A stretch of 64,000 nt of DNA from Nannocystis sp. RBIL2 (GCF_026626745.1 NZ_JAPNJW010000001.1:4882001-4946000), one strand, 5' to 3'. Counted from the first letter of the stretch, positions 1 to 8,959 are shown. Numbers and translations: made by a program. Notes: generated by a model from the sequence alone, not told the origin.

Positions 1-428
1 CCGGTTCGGCTCGCTGCGGTCCGCGCCTTGACAGCCCCACGGGCCGCGAGTAATGTCGTCTCGGCCCCAGCGATGGGGTCAGCCATGCGTATCTGATCCG
101 CGAGTCTTCGAGCACACCGACGCGGCGCCCTCACTGGGTCGCCAGCCGCGGCTAGTGTCGATTTCTCCCGCTCTGCGGCCATTGCGCCAACGAGCGGTAC
201 GGGTCGCGCCTGCGACCATTCTTCGGCACGCCGGGGTTTTCGGTACTCGGAGGACGATGGATCTCGCGCGAGCGCCTGTGCGCCGCGCGAGGCCGCGGAG
301 CCGCGGATTCACCCTCCGGTGAATCACGCGACCGCGGAACCTCGTCGTCCGTCGCGCCCGCTGAGGGGCGCGCGCCGGGCCGCGTCGTCATGTCCCCATT
401 TCCCGCAGCCGGCGCGCGGGCTCGTCAC
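1..428. other. No recognisable gene
   Basis: This stretch precedes the first supported gene. Both strands contain open frames, but they are Arg/Pro/Ala-rich, typical of non-coding frames in high-GC DNA, and none has a recognisable domain, signal peptide or plausible start signal. The window edge may cut an upstream gene that I cannot see. I see no RNA gene. Confidence 0.5.
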
Positions 429-448
429 GCCTGTCCTTTCGGACAGGC
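429..448. repeat. TGTCC-GGACA hairpin, copy 1
   Basis: Perfect 8-bp inverted repeat, GCCTGTCC, TTTC loop, GGACAGGC. It belongs to the dispersed hairpin family of this window. It lies just upstream of the putative -10 element of the next small gene, so it could be the 3' end of an upstream transcript or an operator over the -35 region. Confidence 0.75.
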
Positions 449-451
449 TCG

Positions 452-457
452 TAGGAT
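452..457 (+). promoter_or_regulatory. TANNNT -10 element (TAGGAT)
   Basis: TAGGAT ends 7 nt before the ATG at 465. This spacing places the transcription start at or next to the start codon, as for a leaderless mRNA; no Shine-Dalgarno is visible. Confidence 0.5.
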
Positions 458-464
458 CGCGACC

Positions 465-716
465 ATGCCCCGACTCTCCTTCGCTCCCAAGTCCAACCCC
501 GACCTCACCAACCCCGAACCGCAGCCCGACCCGGCGCCGCGGCCCGCGCGCGAGCACACCGGCCCGCTCTCCTGGAGCCTCGGCGGCGCCCCGGCCGCGC
601 GTCCGGGCGCCGCGCCTGCCAAGTCCGAGCGCCGGCGCGAGCCGGCCTCGAGCCGGCAGCCCATGTCGAAGGACGTCCGCCGGCGGCGCAGCCCGTCGTC
701 GGGCTTCCGCGGCTGA
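465..716 (+). CDS. Small basic Pro/Arg/Ser-rich protein of unknown function
   Basis: Predicted 83-residue protein beginning MPRLSFAPKS and ending in a basic SSGFRG tail. It has no signal peptide, transmembrane segment or known domain. It is rich in Pro, Arg and Ser and is probably disordered. The start is chosen because a TAGGAT hexamer lies 7 nt upstream, a pattern shared with about seventeen other genes in the window. The gene stands alone, before the convergent end of the XRE/NB-ARC gene. It could still be a chance ORF, because composition in this DNA favours long open frames; the promoter geometry is the main support. Confidence 0.45.
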   Translation: MPRLSFAPKSNPDLTNPEPQPDPAPRPAREHTGPLSWSLGGAPAARPGAAPAKSERRREPASSRQPMSKDVRRRRSPSSGFRG

Positions 717-771
717 GCGGCGATGACCACCGGCCTCGCCGCCCGCCGGGCGGCGAGCCTTCATTCACGAC

Positions 772-842
772 ACCTGTCTCCGGGGACATCTTCCTCGCCG
801 GCCGCGCCAGCGCGAATGGCACGACATGTCCCCGGGGACATT
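772..842. repeat. Two TGTCC-GGACA-type hairpins
   Basis: 826-841 is a perfect 16-bp palindrome, ATGTCCCCGGGGACAT, 12 nt beyond the stop of the minus-strand XRE/NB-ARC gene. 775-788 is a weaker copy (TGTCTC CG GGGACA, one T-G pair). Together they occupy the gap between the small plus-strand ORF and the minus-strand gene, that is, a convergent junction. Confidence 0.75.
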
Positions 843-853
843 TTATATAATTT

Positions 854-3409
854 TCAGCACCCGGCCAGCGCAGCCTGCGTCGCCGCCAGCTGCGGGTGCA
901 GCAGCGCCGCGCGCAGCGTCGCCGCCTGCGCCAGCAATCCTCGCGCCTGCACCCCCGTGGCGGCAGATCCCGCCAGGTGCAGCGCATCGGCCAGCCCCCA
1001 CGCATAGCTCGGCCGCGCCTGCGCGGCGGCCAGCGCCTGCGCGGCCGCCTCGTCCACCACGCTGCCCACCGCCAGCGCCCGCGTCAGCGCCAAATTATTA
1101 AAATCGACCGCGAACAGGCCGAACCCGCAGGTCTCGGCCAGCACCAGGCCGCTGCGGATCGCCCGCTCCGCGTCGGCGAAGCGCCGCTCGGCCAGGCAGA
1201 TCTGCGCCTCCAGGGCGTGGCAGCGCAGCACCACCTCGACCTCGCCGGTCGCGGTCGTCCACGTGCGCGCGCGGGCCAGGTGGTCGCTGGCGCGGTCTGG
1301 ATCTGGCTCCTCGCCGGCCAGCGCCAGCGCGCCGAGGATCGTCTCCGCGTGCGCGCGGTGGCCCGCCCAGCCGAGTTCGTGCAGTCCTGCGAGGTTGCTC
1401 TCGATCTCCGCCTGCGCCGCCGCCACCCGGCCCAGCGCCAGCGCGTGCTCGGCCGCCCAGAACGAGCGGCGCGCGAACGGTCGATCGCCCAGCGCCCGCG
1501 CCTCTGCGAACCCCGCCTCCGCCGCCTCGACGCGCCCGAGGTCGTGCAGCACGCGGGCCCGCAGCGCCAGCGCTCGCGCCGCGTCCCCCGGCGCATCGGC
1601 GCGGATCGCCACCTCCGCCGCCGCCTCGCACAGCTGCAACGCCTCGGTCAGCGCGCCCGCCAGCCGCTCCGTGTAGGCCAGCGCGCGCAGGCTCGTCGTC
1701 AATCCTTCCAGGTTGCCGGCCTCGCGCACCAGCGCCGCGTGGATCCGGTAGCAGCGGCTCGCCTGCGCCAGATCGCCGAGCGCCCCCGCGTAGAGCCCCC
1801 AGTCGTACACCAGCCGCGCCCGCCGACCCGGCCCTGCCCCCGCCGTCATGCGAGCCGGATCGCCGCCCTCCGCGAACGCGCGCACGATCCGGGCCCCGCG
1901 GCTCATCGCCCCGAGCTGCAGCCCCAGGTGCGAGAACCCGCCCAGGCTGCGGAAGTAGAGCGACGCCGCCTCGCCCGTCCGGCCCGCGCGCAGCGTGTGC
2001 ATCAGCAGCGCCTCGTACGTGTCGAGCCGCGCGTCCGCGTGCGGCCCCGGCCCGTGGACATCGAGCCGCGCGATCAGGTGCTCGCGCTCGACCTCGTGGA
2101 TCGCCGCCGGCGGCCCCGCGAGCAGCGAGCGGAAGTACTCCGCCACGAACGGATGGGCCGTGTAGCGCCGCGGCGCCGCGCGAGCGACCAGCCCCAGCCG
2201 CTCGAGCCGCGCCACGATCGGCCCGATCTGCGCCGCATCGAGCCCCGCCAGCGCCCCCGCGACCGCCCCGCCGGCCGCCGCCAGGCGAGCCAGCAGTTCG
2301 ACCTCCGCCCCCGCAGGGAACAGCGCCAGACGAGCCACCAGATCGCGCTCCTCCGGCGCCAGCGCGCGCGCGTACGCGGCCAGCACCACCAGCAAGCGGC
2401 GCGCCTGCACATCGTCGCGCGCGGCCGGCTCGAGCGCGATCGCCTGGGCCTTCGCCCCGTCGCCGTCGAGGAACGTGCCCGCGTACGACCCGAGCATCGC
2501 CACCGACAGCGCGTGCCCGCCGACCTTCTCGACCAGCGGCCGCAGCGACGCCCCCGCGGCCAGCCCCCAGCGCTCGAGCAGCGTCGAGCCCTCCGCCGGC
2601 GACAGCCCGCCGAGGCGCAGCGTCGTCAGCCCCGCGCCGTCCCACGCCTGCAGGTCGCTCGGCTCGAACCGCGTCGTCAGCACCACGCGCGCCGCCCCGA
2701 GCCCGCGCGCCGCGCTCATCAACAGCCGCCGCAGCGCCCCGTCGCCGATCCGCCCGTACGTCGTGTCGTCGAGCCCGCTGCCCTGCAGCACCTCGAGCCC
2801 GTCGAGCACCACCACGTGCGGCGGCCCGGCGGCGAGCGCCTCTTGCAACGCCTGCGGCCGCTCCCCGGCCGGCACCTCCGCCCCGCTGGCGAAGTACTTC
2901 GTCGCCGCCGCGAAGAACGCCTCGACCCGCGTGTCATCATAAAAACTCCACACGAACAGACCGCCCGCGAGCGGCCCCTCGCCCAGCGCCGCCACGAAGC
3001 GCTCGACCAGCGCGGTCTTGCCCGCCCCGCCGATCGCCACCACCGCGATCACCCCTCGCGTCGACGCCCGCAGCAGCGCCAGAGCCTCCTCGCGACCGAC
3101 GAAGTGACGCGCCCGCGGCAGCGTGTGCGCGTGGCACGGCCGCCAACCCCCCGGCGCCTCCTCCTCCTTCGGCACCTCCGCCACCACCAGCTCGCTCTCG
3201 GCGATCCCCAGCTCGCGACTCAGCGCCCCCAGCAGCCGCCGCCGACTCGCGTTGCGGACCACGAAGCCCTCCGCCGCCTCGTTGACCGCCCCCGACTCGT
3301 AGCGTCGGTACGTGCGGACATCGACCCCGGCCGCCGCCGCGGCTGCCTCTTGGGTCAGGTTCAGCTCGGTGCGGACCCGCGCGAGCAGCTCGTGGTTGAA
3401 GCGGAGCAC
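854..3409 (-). CDS. XRE-type HTH / NB-ARC (STAND) ATPase / TPR protein
   Basis: Multidomain signal-transducing STAND ATPase of 851 residues. The N-terminal 60 residues form an XRE-like helix-turn-helix (LTQEAAAAAAGVDVRTYRRY). An NB-ARC ATPase follows, with Walker A AIGGAGKT near residue 126, Walker B VVVLDGLE near 199, an ARVVLTTRF segment and a GLPL-like GGHALSV. The C-terminal half (about 480-851) is Ala/Leu-rich helical repeats that read as TPRs. Such proteins usually oligomerise on ligand binding; the HTH suggests transcriptional control, but related STAND proteins also act in phage defence. The GTG at 3409 is the most plausible start, with TACGAT 12 nt upstream. It is divergent from the 2OG oxygenase, leaving about 87 nt for both promoters, so autoregulation or control of the oxygenase is possible. 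The ligand is unknown. Confidence 0.85.
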   Translation of the reverse strand: MLRFNHELLARVRTELNLTQEAAAAAAGVDVRTYRRYESGAVNEAAEGFVVRNASRRRLLGALSRELGIAESELVVAEVPKEEEAPGGWRPCHAHTLPRARHFVGREEALALLRASTRGVIAVVAIGGAGKTALVERFVAALGEGPLAGGLFVWSFYDDTRVEAFFAAATKYFASGAEVPAGERPQALQEALAAGPPHVVVLDGLEVLQGSGLDDTTYGRIGDGALRRLLMSAARGLGAARVVLTTRFEPSDLQAWDGAGLTTLRLGGLSPAEGSTLLERWGLAAGASLRPLVEKVGGHALSVAMLGSYAGTFLDGDGAKAQAIALEPAARDDVQARRLLVVLAAYARALAPEERDLVARLALFPAGAEVELLARLAAAGGAVAGALAGLDAAQIGPIVARLERLGLVARAAPRRYTAHPFVAEYFRSLLAGPPAAIHEVEREHLIARLDVHGPGPHADARLDTYEALLMHTLRAGRTGEAASLYFRSLGGFSHLGLQLGAMSRGARIVRAFAEGGDPARMTAGAGPGRRARLVYDWGLYAGALGDLAQASRCYRIHAALVREAGNLEGLTTSLRALAYTERLAGALTEALQLCEAAAEVAIRADAPGDAARALALRARVLHDLGRVEAAEAGFAEARALGDRPFARRSFWAAEHALALGRVAAAQAEIESNLAGLHELGWAGHRAHAETILGALALAGEEPDPDRASDHLARARTWTTATGEVEVVLRCHALEAQICLAERRFADAERAIRSGLVLAETCGFGLFAVDFNNLALTRALAVGSVVDEAAAQALAAAQARPSYAWGLADALHLAGSAATGVQARGLLAQAATLRAALLHPQLAATQAALAGC

Positions 3410-3496
3410 GGCCGGAGCGCCATCGTAGCCGGTCTTGCCCGGTCCTGCCCGGCTGCGATCCTCGTCCTGCGGGCACCCGGGCCGCACAGTCCCGGC
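3410..3496. promoter_or_regulatory. Divergent promoter region
   Basis: 87-nt gap between divergent starts. On the minus strand TACGAT (3422-3427) precedes the GTG by 12 nt. On the plus strand CACAGT lies 6 nt before the ATG, one base off the TANNNT pattern. The HTH protein encoded at one side is a natural candidate to bind here. Confidence 0.4.
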
Positions 3497-4072
3497 ATGC
3501 ACACCGCGACCTCGACCACCATCATCCCTGACCAGGTCTTCACCGTCCGCGACTTCCTCGCGCCCGACGAGTGCGCCGAGTGGCTGCGGCTGGCGCAGGG
3601 CATCGGCTTCGAGGCGGCCCCGATCACCACCGCCCGCGGCTTCGTCATGGCCCCGGAGATCCGCAACAACACCCGGGTGATCCTCGACGACGTGGACCGC
3701 GCGCGCGCCCTGTGGCAGCGCCTGGCCCCGTTCGTGCCCGCGCGCCGCCACCACTGGCAGGCCGTCGGCCTCAACGAGCGGTTCCGCTTCTACCGCTACG
3801 AGCCCGGCCAGTACTTCCGCTGGCACCACGACGGCGCCTTCCGCCGCGGCCCCGTCGAGCAGAGCCTGCTCACGGTCATGCTCTACCTCGACGCCGAATT
3901 CACCGGCGGCAGCACCGACTTCGACCACGGCGGCGAGGTCGTCCGCGTCGTCCCCGCGTGCGGCATGGCGCTCGTGTTCGACCACCCGATCCGCCACCAG
4001 GGCGCCCCCGTCGAGCGCGGCGTCAAGCACGTCCTGCGCACCGACATCATGTACCGCCGCGACCCGGCGTGA
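3497..4072 (+). CDS. 2OG-Fe(II) oxygenase, prolyl 4-hydroxylase-like
   Basis: 191-residue cytosolic dioxygenase expected to couple 2-oxoglutarate decarboxylation to hydroxylation of an unknown substrate. The double-stranded beta-helix shows the iron ligands H110 and D112 in RWHHDGAF and H167 in IRHQGA, plus a basic 2OG-binding residue downstream (K177 or R181). Preceding NERFRFYRYEPGQYF is typical of the P4H/YbiX-like families. The ATG at 3497 is chosen because the conserved region starts soon after and upstream codons overlap the divergent gene. The gene is monocistronic, divergent from the XRE/STAND gene and convergent with the FG-GAP lipoprotein, with a hairpin directly after the stop. Confidence 0.88.
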   Translation: MHTATSTTIIPDQVFTVRDFLAPDECAEWLRLAQGIGFEAAPITTARGFVMAPEIRNNTRVILDDVDRARALWQRLAPFVPARRHHWQAVGLNERFRFYRYEPGQYFRWHHDGAFRRGPVEQSLLTVMLYLDAEFTGGSTDFDHGGEVVRVVPACGMALVFDHPIRHQGAPVERGVKHVLRTDIMYRRDPA

Positions 4073-4075
4073 CCC

Positions 4076-4106
4076 GTGAAACATGTCCTTGACGACATGT
4101 CTTCAC
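4076..4106. repeat. Hairpin at convergent gene ends
   Basis: ACATGTC (4081-4087) pairs with GACATGT (4094-4100) across a CTTGAC loop; an outer GTGAA/TTCAC pairing extends the stem with one bulge. It begins 4 nt after the 2OG oxygenase stop and 9 nt from the stop of the opposing gene. It is a variant of the window-wide hairpin family. Confidence 0.7.
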
Positions 4107-4114
4107 GAACATCG

Positions 4115-5553
4115 TCAAGGGCCGGTGCGCAGGACGATCGCCTGCGACGAGCCGACCGTCGCAACGACCACGTCGGCCTTGCCGTCGCCGTCGATGTCGC
4201 CGCTCGCCAGCCCGACCTCGCTCGTCGCGTTCGCCAGCGTGTAGTCCTGCACGCACGACGCCGCGAAGTACACCACCCCCAGGCCGGGCGGCCCTGCCGT
4301 GGCGATGAGCAGGTCGCCGCGTCCGTCGCCGTCGACGTCCGCGATCGGCCCGAGCTGGCCCTTCCAGGGCAGCGACAGCTCCTCGTTCACCCCCTGCGCC
4401 CACGCCCGCACCATCGCCAGGCTGGGGATCTCGCGGTAGAGCGCGACGTCCTCGGTCCCGTCGCCGTCGATGTCGCCGACCGACACCTCTTGATAGCGCA
4501 CCTCGCCGTGGCCCGTGATGGTCGCCACCCTCTTCAAGGCCCCATCCACCAGCTCGAGGATCTCCGCCCCCTGTGGGTCGTGCGCCGTCGACACGATATC
4601 GACCTGCTGACCGCCCGCGACCTTCCCGGCGCCGATCGGAAACACCGCGACCGCCGACTCGTCGAGCACGACCTCGGGACCGACCCCGCCCATCCCGTCA
4701 CCTGTCCTGAAAGCCAGCTCGGCCAGGACCGGCGTGCTGCGCGCCAGCACATCGACGAAACCGTCGCCGTCGAAGTCGCCGGCGAACAATTGCTGCGGCT
4801 CCACGCCCAGCGTCGACAACAGCGGCGCCGCGAACACACCACCCTGATTCACGACGAGACTCAGCTCGCCCACCGCGGACGGGGCCGTCGACACCACATC
4901 CGGCCGCCCGTCCCCGTTCAGGTCCGCGATCGCCATCCGCGAGGCCTCGGAGGACATCCCGGTCGGAAACACCGCCCCCGGGCCGAACCCGCCCGCGCCG
5001 TCGCCGAACCGCAGCTCGACGACCGCGTCGTCCGGCAGCGCCGCCAGCAGATCGAGCACGCCGTCGTCATCGAAGTCGGCCAGCGCCACCGTCGACGCCG
5101 GACCCGCCAACGTCAGCTCCGACGAGGTCATCGCCTGCCGCTCGCAGGCCCGTAACGGCTGCAACCAATGGCATTCCCCGTCCCCACACTCCCAGCCGGC
5201 CGGGCACGGATCCCCGTCCTCGACCAGCTCGCACGGACCGTAGTCGCACGCATCCGCGTCGTACCAGTCGCAGATCCGCACCCCCTCCCGCCGCACACCT
5301 CGCACTCCATCTCGGCGCCGATCTGGCAACCGCACCCCGGAAAGGAGACCGTGTCGGAGTACGGATCCGAACCGTCCGACGTCACATCCATCGCCGAGGA
5401 GCTGTCCGTCGGCCCGCTCGCGGCCGCCGTCGACGACGTCTCCTCCGTCGACGACGCGCTCATCGCCCCGTCGGAGCTCGCGCTCCCGGGCGCACCGGGT
5501 CCGCAGGACGTGAAACACAGCGCGACCGCCACTCCAGGAATCAAGCGAAGCAT
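4115..5553 (-). pseudogene. FG-GAP/VCBS repeat lipoprotein, apparently frameshifted
   Basis: The first part (from ATG 5553) encodes a lipoprotein leader ending FTSCGPG, a Ser/Thr-rich linker and GCGCQIGAEMECEVCGG. The conserved continuation lies in another frame, starting EGVRICDWYDADACDYG, then a Cys-rich segment and six DxDxDG-type repeats (for example DFDDDGVLD, DLNGDGRPD, DFDGDGFVD, DIDGDGTED, DVDGDGRGD, DIDGDGKAD) that would form a calcium-binding beta-propeller. One extra G in the G-rich run near 5281-5292 would join them. This could be a sequencing or assembly error or a true mutation; the intact downstream frame favours an error or recent event. The mature product would be an exported, lipid-anchored surface protein. 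Function is unknown. Confidence 0.75.
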
Positions 5554-5686
5554 ATCCGAGGATCATGGCACGACCGGCTCCGCCACGCACCGCCGCAGCT
5601 CCGGACCGATCTGCCCTCGCCGCCGCAGCCGCGGGGAGCCCGAATCCATGGAGCCAAGCCGCTTCCCCGATCTCATCTGAACTTCA

Positions 5687-5724
5687 GAACATGCCCGAAC
5701 GGACATACCCGTTCCGGCATGTTC
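5687..5724. repeat. Long hairpin upstream of the FG-GAP gene
   Basis: 16-bp stem with one mismatch and a 6-nt ACATAC loop: arms 5687-5702 (GAACATGCCCGAACGG) and 5709-5724. It lies 20 nt downstream of the antiporter stop (minus strand), so it could be a 3'-end structure. It resembles the hairpin family in the CATG-containing arm but lacks the TGTCC core. Confidence 0.65.
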
Positions 5725-5743
5725 GCTCTGTCCTCGGAGAGGA

Positions 5744-7516
5744 TCACCGCGGCCGCTGGCGGGCGTCGGCGTCGAACAGCCGCTCGAGGTCCGCGCTGAA
5801 CTTCTTGGCCGACGCGATGAGCGCCGCCTCGTCCTCGTGGATCGCGTACTGCTCGTTCAGCACCCGCTCGTCGTGCTCGCGGAACATCTTCACGTACTCG
5901 CGCGCGTCGCTGGGCGTCACCCCGAGCTCCTCGAGCGAGAGGCGGGCCGCGTCGAGGCTCGACAAGAACGTCTCGCGCACGATCACGTGCGCCCCGTGGG
6001 CCATCAGGCGGAACGCGTGCGGCCGGTTGCGGGCGCGGGCCACGATCCGCAGCTGCGGGAAGTTGCGGCGGACCGCCTCGACCGTGCGCATCGACGCCTC
6101 GACGTCGTCGATCGCCACCACGATGAGGCGCGCCTTGTCGGCCTTGGCCGCGCGCAGCAGGTCGACGCGGGCCGCGTCGCCGTAGTAGATCTCGTTGCCG
6201 AAGCGGCGCAGGAAGTCGACCTGAGTCGTGTCGACCTCGAGCGCGGTGAACGGGATCCGGGTCATCCGCAGCACGCGGCCGACGATCTGGCCGAAGCGGC
6301 CGAAGCCCGCGATGATCACCGGGTTCTCCTCGTCGATCGCGTCGAACTCGCGCCGATTGGCGGCCGCGCGACGGGCAGTGATGCGGTCGCGCGCGATCAG
6401 CAGCAGCGGCGTCACCATCATCGACAGCGTCACCGCCACCACCAGCAGGTCGATCACCTCGCCCGTCACCAGCCCCGCCGGCTTCACCACCCCGAACAGC
6501 ACGAACGCGAACTCGCCGCCCTGCGACAGCGCGATCGCCAGGCTCGCCGCCGACCCGAGCGGCATCTTCGCCAGCCGCCCGATCACCAGCAGCGCCAGCG
6601 CCTTGATCCCCACCAGCCCGAGCACGATCCCCAGCACCTGCAGCGGCTTCGCGGCGATGAGCCCGAGGTCCGCCGACATCCCCACCGCCACGAAGAACAG
6701 CCCGAGCAGCAGCCCCTTGAACGGCTCGATGTCGGCCTCGAGCTCATGGCGGTACTCGCTGTCGGCCAGCAGAACCCCGGCGAGGAACGCCCCCAGCGCC
6801 GCCTCGAGGTGGATCAGGTCCATCAGCAGCGCAGTGCCGATCACCACCAGCAGCGCCCACGCCGACGACAGCTCGTTGACGCGGGTCGACAGCACCCAGC
6901 GGAACAGCGGCCGCAGCAGCACGCGCCCAGCCAGCACCAGCCCGGCGATCACCCCGGTGGCGATCCCCAGCGACATCCACGGCCCCTGCGTCGCCTCCGA
7001 CCCCTCGCCGCTGCCCGTCAGCAGCGGAATCGCCGCCAGCACCGGGATCGCTGCCAGATCTTGGAACAGCAGGATCTTGAATGACGCGCGCCCGTGCGGC
7101 GCAGTCAGCTCGAGCCGCTCGCCCAGCACCTGCAGCACGAACGCCGTCGACGACAGCGACAGCGCGAACCCGACCACCAGCGCCGCGGCTGGCGGCAGCC
7201 CGAGCAGCCACGCCCCCGCCGCCAGCAGCAGCGACGTCATTACCACCTGCGCCGACCCGAGCCCGAACACCCCCGCACGCATCTCCCACAACCGCTTCGG
7301 CTGCAGCTCGAGCCCGATCACGAACAGCAGCAGCACCACCCCGAATTCCGCGACGTGCAGCGTGTCCTCGACGTGCTCGACCAGCCCCAGCCCGGACGGC
7401 CCGATCACCGCCCCTGCCGCCAGATAGCCGAGCACCGAGCCGAGCCCGAGGCGCTTGAACAGCGGGACCACCACCACCGCGGCGGCCAGGAAGATCGCGG
7501 ATTGAGCGAGCTGCAC
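5744..7516 (-). CDS. CPA2-family K+/H+ antiporter with RCK domain (KefB/KefC-like)
   Basis: 590-residue inner-membrane monovalent cation:proton antiporter. Residues 1 to about 375 contain 11-13 hydrophobic helices with typical Kef features (GYLAAGAVIGPSGLGL near the N-terminus, the LLFVIGLEL helix, SLSSTAFVLQVL and SQGGEFAFVL). A TrkA-N/RCK domain follows with the nucleotide fold GFGRFGQIVGRVL and a long acidic, charged tail. The family exports K+ (KefC is glutathione-gated) or Na+ in exchange for protons. The GTG start has TATGTT 8 nt upstream, suggesting a leaderless mRNA. There is no KefF/KefG partner nearby. The substrate ion is inferred only from the family. Confidence 0.92.
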   Translation of the reverse strand: MQLAQSAIFLAAAVVVVPLFKRLGLGSVLGYLAAGAVIGPSGLGLVEHVEDTLHVAEFGVVLLLFVIGLELQPKRLWEMRAGVFGLGSAQVVMTSLLLAAGAWLLGLPPAAALVVGFALSLSSTAFVLQVLGERLELTAPHGRASFKILLFQDLAAIPVLAAIPLLTGSGEGSEATQGPWMSLGIATGVIAGLVLAGRVLLRPLFRWVLSTRVNELSSAWALLVVIGTALLMDLIHLEAALGAFLAGVLLADSEYRHELEADIEPFKGLLLGLFFVAVGMSADLGLIAAKPLQVLGIVLGLVGIKALALLVIGRLAKMPLGSAASLAIALSQGGEFAFVLFGVVKPAGLVTGEVIDLLVVAVTLSMMVTPLLLIARDRITARRAAANRREFDAIDEENPVIIAGFGRFGQIVGRVLRMTRIPFTALEVDTTQVDFLRRFGNEIYYGDAARVDLLRAAKADKARLIVVAIDDVEASMRTVEAVRRNFPQLRIVARARNRPHAFRLMAHGAHVIVRETFLSSLDAARLSLEELGVTPSDAREYVKMFREHDERVLNEQYAIHEDEAALIASAKKFSADLERLFDADARQRPR

Positions 7517-7524
7517 CGGCCCCG

Positions 7525-7530
7525 AACATA
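7525..7530 (-). promoter_or_regulatory. TANNNT -10 element (TATGTT)
   Basis: On the minus strand TATGTT lies 8 nt before the GTG start of the antiporter gene; no Shine-Dalgarno is visible. Confidence 0.5.
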
Positions 7531-7774
7531 CCCTGCGCCGCGACCTTTATGACGCCCGCCGTTCGCCGCGATCTCCGCCGACGCCCGCATCGGCGCACAC
7601 CGCCCGAGACGCGGCGATCCTCACCACCGGGCGCACCGGTCGATCACTCCCGGCCCGCCGCGGACCAGACCTTCGTGCACGCGATCGAGACACCTCTCAC
7701 CCGCGACGCCACGACCACGTCGCACCCCGCCTGCCCCCCCACGGAAGAATCCGCGACTCACGGCCTTCTTCCCT

Positions 7775-7996
7775 TCACGCCTCGCTCGCGCCCCGCAGCT
7801 GGCGCCGACCTTCGTCCTTGAGCGCCACGCGAAACCCTGCCTCGCCGTACTTGACCCCGACCAGGCCGCGCGCGTGCAGCTCGCTCGCCGCGCTCAGCAG
7901 CCGTGCGTAGCGCGCCTCGCCGTACTCGCCCACGCTGATGGCGATCGACCCGTACTCCGGCAGGAGCGCCACCAGCTCCGCTTCGTGCTCCGTCAT
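7775..7996 (-). CDS. Small protein of unknown function
   Basis: 73-residue acidic/basic mixed protein, MTEHEAELVALLPEYGSI..., ending RRQLRGASEA. Composition is that of a folded soluble protein (balanced Glu, Ala, Leu, Tyr) and unlike the Arg/Pro-rich shadow frames. The segment ARYARLLSAASELHARGLV followed by RVALKDEGRRQL resembles a small winged-helix protein, but that is a guess. It lies between the antiporter and a membrane protein on the same strand; there is a gap of about 260 nt to the antiporter with nothing else recognisable. Confidence 0.6.
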   Translation of the reverse strand: MTEHEAELVALLPEYGSIAISVGEYGEARYARLLSAASELHARGLVGVKYGEAGFRVALKDEGRRQLRGASEA

Positions 7997-8047
7997 CCTC
8001 GCAGGATCGCCGCGCCCGCGCAGAGGTCCACCAAAAAACCTCGCACC

Positions 8048-8923
8048 TCAGAACTGACCGCTGAGCACCAGCCCGCCCAGGCTCGGGGCCACGCGCACGC
8101 CGCTCCAGCGGGCCGCGCGGCCGGCTCGCACGTCGCGGGCCCCCGTCACCATCAACGTCGCCCCGAGCGCAGCCCCGAACACGGCAGTCACCGCGCCGGC
8201 CGCCAGCATCGTCTCGCCGCGGCCTTGCTGGGCCCGCAGGGGCGCCAGCGCCTCGTCCGAATAACCTGTCCCACGGGACAGCTCGTTCGCCGAGTACCGC
8301 TGCACGTACCACCCGCTCACCATTACCCCGAGCCCCACGACTCCCACCCCGAGGAACGCCGCGCCCGCGAACATCTGCGCCCGCCCGCGCCGCCACCGGG
8401 CCGGATCGCCGTCCGGACTCAGGTCGAGCTGACAGCCCGCCACGTCCTCCGCCGGCCCCTCCGCCTCGACACCGTCGACCTCGACCCGCGAAGCCTCGGC
8501 GCCCGCGCTCGCCACGACCCGCGGAGCCTCGACTACGGCCCCGCCCGCACTCGCGTCCGCCACCGCTTGCGAAGCCTCGACCTCCGCACGCGCCGCCACG
8601 GCACGCATCACCACGCTCAGGACCACCCCGGACCCGGTCACCTTGCCCGCGCCCGCGCCCGCGCTCTCGGCCGGCGCCGCGACGACCACCACGCGCGAAC
8701 CCTCCTCGGCGACATCGCCCCGCACCTCCACCGACGGCTCGCGCGAAGCCCGGACCCGCCGCACCTTCTTCTTCACCTGCACCGGCGCCGGCGCCTGCAC
8801 CTCGGCGGCAACCTGCTTGCTCCCCACGCTCGCAGCAGGCTTCGGCGCCCGCCACTCGTGCGCCGGCAGCTCCGCGGGCACCTGCATCACAAGCCCCAAA
8901 AGACATGTACAAACAGCCAGCAT
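8048..8923 (-). CDS. Exported/membrane protein of unknown function
   Basis: 291-residue protein with a hydrophobic N-terminus (LAVCTCLLGLVMQ), a long Ala/Val/Glu-rich low-complexity region containing a basic VKKKVRRVRASRE segment, then two hydrophobic helices (about residues 180-205 and 235-260), and a C-terminus ending in Phe (GLVLSGQF). The architecture resembles other uncharacterised myxobacterial envelope proteins, including the one at 18474-19142. A TGTCC-GGACA hairpin copy lies inside it at 8266-8281. The start is uncertain; TATTTT lies only 1 nt before the ATG, so a later start is possible. No function is assigned. Confidence 0.65.
   Translation of the reverse strand: MLAVCTCLLGLVMQVPAELPAHEWRAPKPAASVGSKQVAAEVQAPAPVQVKKKVRRVRASREPSVEVRGDVAEEGSRVVVVAAPAESAGAGAGKVTGSGVVLSVVMRAVAARAEVEASQAVADASAGGAVVEAPRVVASAGAEASRVEVDGVEAEGPAEDVAGCQLDLSPDGDPARWRRGRAQMFAGAAFLGVGVVGLGVMVSGWYVQRYSANELSRGTGYSDEALAPLRAQQGRGETMLAAGAVTAVFGAALGATLMVTGARDVRAGRAARWSGVRVAPSLGGLVLSGQF
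8266..8281. repeat. TGTCC-GGACA hairpin inside a CDS
   Basis: CTGTCCC, AC, GGGACAG: perfect 7-bp stem, 16 nt, containing the exact TGTCC-N4-GGACA core. It lies within the coding sequence between the two predicted membrane helices (residues LSRGTGY). Confidence 0.65.
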
Positions 8924-8959
8924 AAAAATACCCGCCCTGCGCTCGATCGACTCACTCCA

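Noticed and set aside
896-3496. Long plus-strand open frame opposite the XRE/STAND gene
   Set aside because: It is Arg/Gln/His/Pro-rich with no domain; it is the shadow frame of the minus-strand gene. Only its end (from 3497) is real as the 2OG oxygenase.
854-4072. A named anti-phage defence system
   Set aside because: The STAND protein is only distantly like Avs-type proteins and lacks a recognised effector domain; function remains open.
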